DNA of 14,977 bases, taken from the NCBI GenBank assembly GCA_964626065.1, contig CAZVDE010000040.1, forward strand, positions 1-14,977, in the 5' to 3' direction. Below the pieces are notes generated by a model that was not told the DNA's origin, made no database searches, and worked only from the letters and a program-made list of their open reading frames with translations. A program made the translations under genes and the position numbers. Positions 14,876-14,977 of the stretch are shown here, piece after piece; position 1 is the stretch's first letter, and each line of letters begins with the position of its first letter. Source of the DNA: UBA3910 sp964626065. GTDB lineage: Bacteria; Bacillota; Limnochordia; Darwinibacteriales; Darwinibacteriaceae.

Positions 14876-14977
14876 ACTTATTTAACATGTTACCGGCTGT
14901 ACGTTTTGATCGCGAAGCAAACGAGCGGCGTGTGTTTTTCGTAACGGCGGAAGACTCACCTATCCCGCCTGTTCACT
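14876..14977. other. Right-end stretch with no recognisable gene
   Basis: No frame on the minus strand carries a start codon with a ribosome binding site. One frame is open for 32 codons up to a TAA at 14876-14874 that merges with the terminator stem, but a TGA at 14975-14973 precedes it and no start codon gives a sensible length. It is probably the 3' untranslated part of the upstream unit. Confidence 0.4.

Noticed and set aside
1..14977. Mobile elements, CRISPR arrays, tRNA or rRNA genes
   Set aside because: No transposase-like protein, regularly spaced repeats or RNA gene sequences were seen; nearly all of the window is ordinary coding sequence on one strand.

Overview
The window looks like chromosomal DNA of a strictly fermentative, amino-acid-degrading bacterium, most likely a Clostridia-type member of the Bacillota. 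The reasons are strong AGGAGG-type ribosome binding sites before almost every gene, several GTG/TTG starts, tightly packed genes and moderate G+C (slightly above half by eye). The taxonomic guess is an inference. The gene set also occurs in Fusobacteria and Cloacimonadota.

All recognisable genes lie on the minus strand and read from right to left. The right end (about 14841-14875) carries an intrinsic terminator for an unseen upstream gene, followed by a leader of about 140 bases. Then comes a near-continuous 13-gene array: kdd (14697), kamB, kamC, kamD, kamE, kal, kce, CoA-transferase alpha and beta, kamA, thiolase, hbd and crt (ending at 1865). Gaps are 3-33 bases or short overlaps, so one polycistronic unit is likely. 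A 293-base gap holds a hairpin, a 14-bp palindrome and a good sigma-70 type promoter. It precedes a separate gene for an FMN-binding glutamate-synthase-like protein (1571-48). The first few codons of one more gene may run off the left edge.

The array encodes nearly the whole lysine fermentation route to acetate and butyrate. KamA converts L-lysine to beta-lysine. KamDE (B12 and PLP) gives 3,5-diaminohexanoate, and Kdd oxidatively deaminates it to 3-keto-5-aminohexanoate. Kce condenses this with acetyl-CoA, giving acetoacetate and 3-aminobutyryl-CoA, and Kal removes ammonia to give crotonyl-CoA. The CoA-transferase moves CoA from butyryl-CoA to acetoacetate, and thiolase splits acetoacetyl-CoA into acetyl-CoA. 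Hbd and Crt add the classical reductive branch from acetoacetyl-CoA to crotonyl-CoA. Butyryl-CoA dehydrogenase/EtfAB, a lysine transporter and a regulator are not in the window.

The least understood parts are KamB/KamC (a P-loop protein and a MutS-like ATPase, probably servicing the B12 enzyme) and the glutamate-synthase-like protein with an N-terminal four-cysteine motif. No mobile elements, CRISPR arrays, tRNAs or rRNAs were seen.
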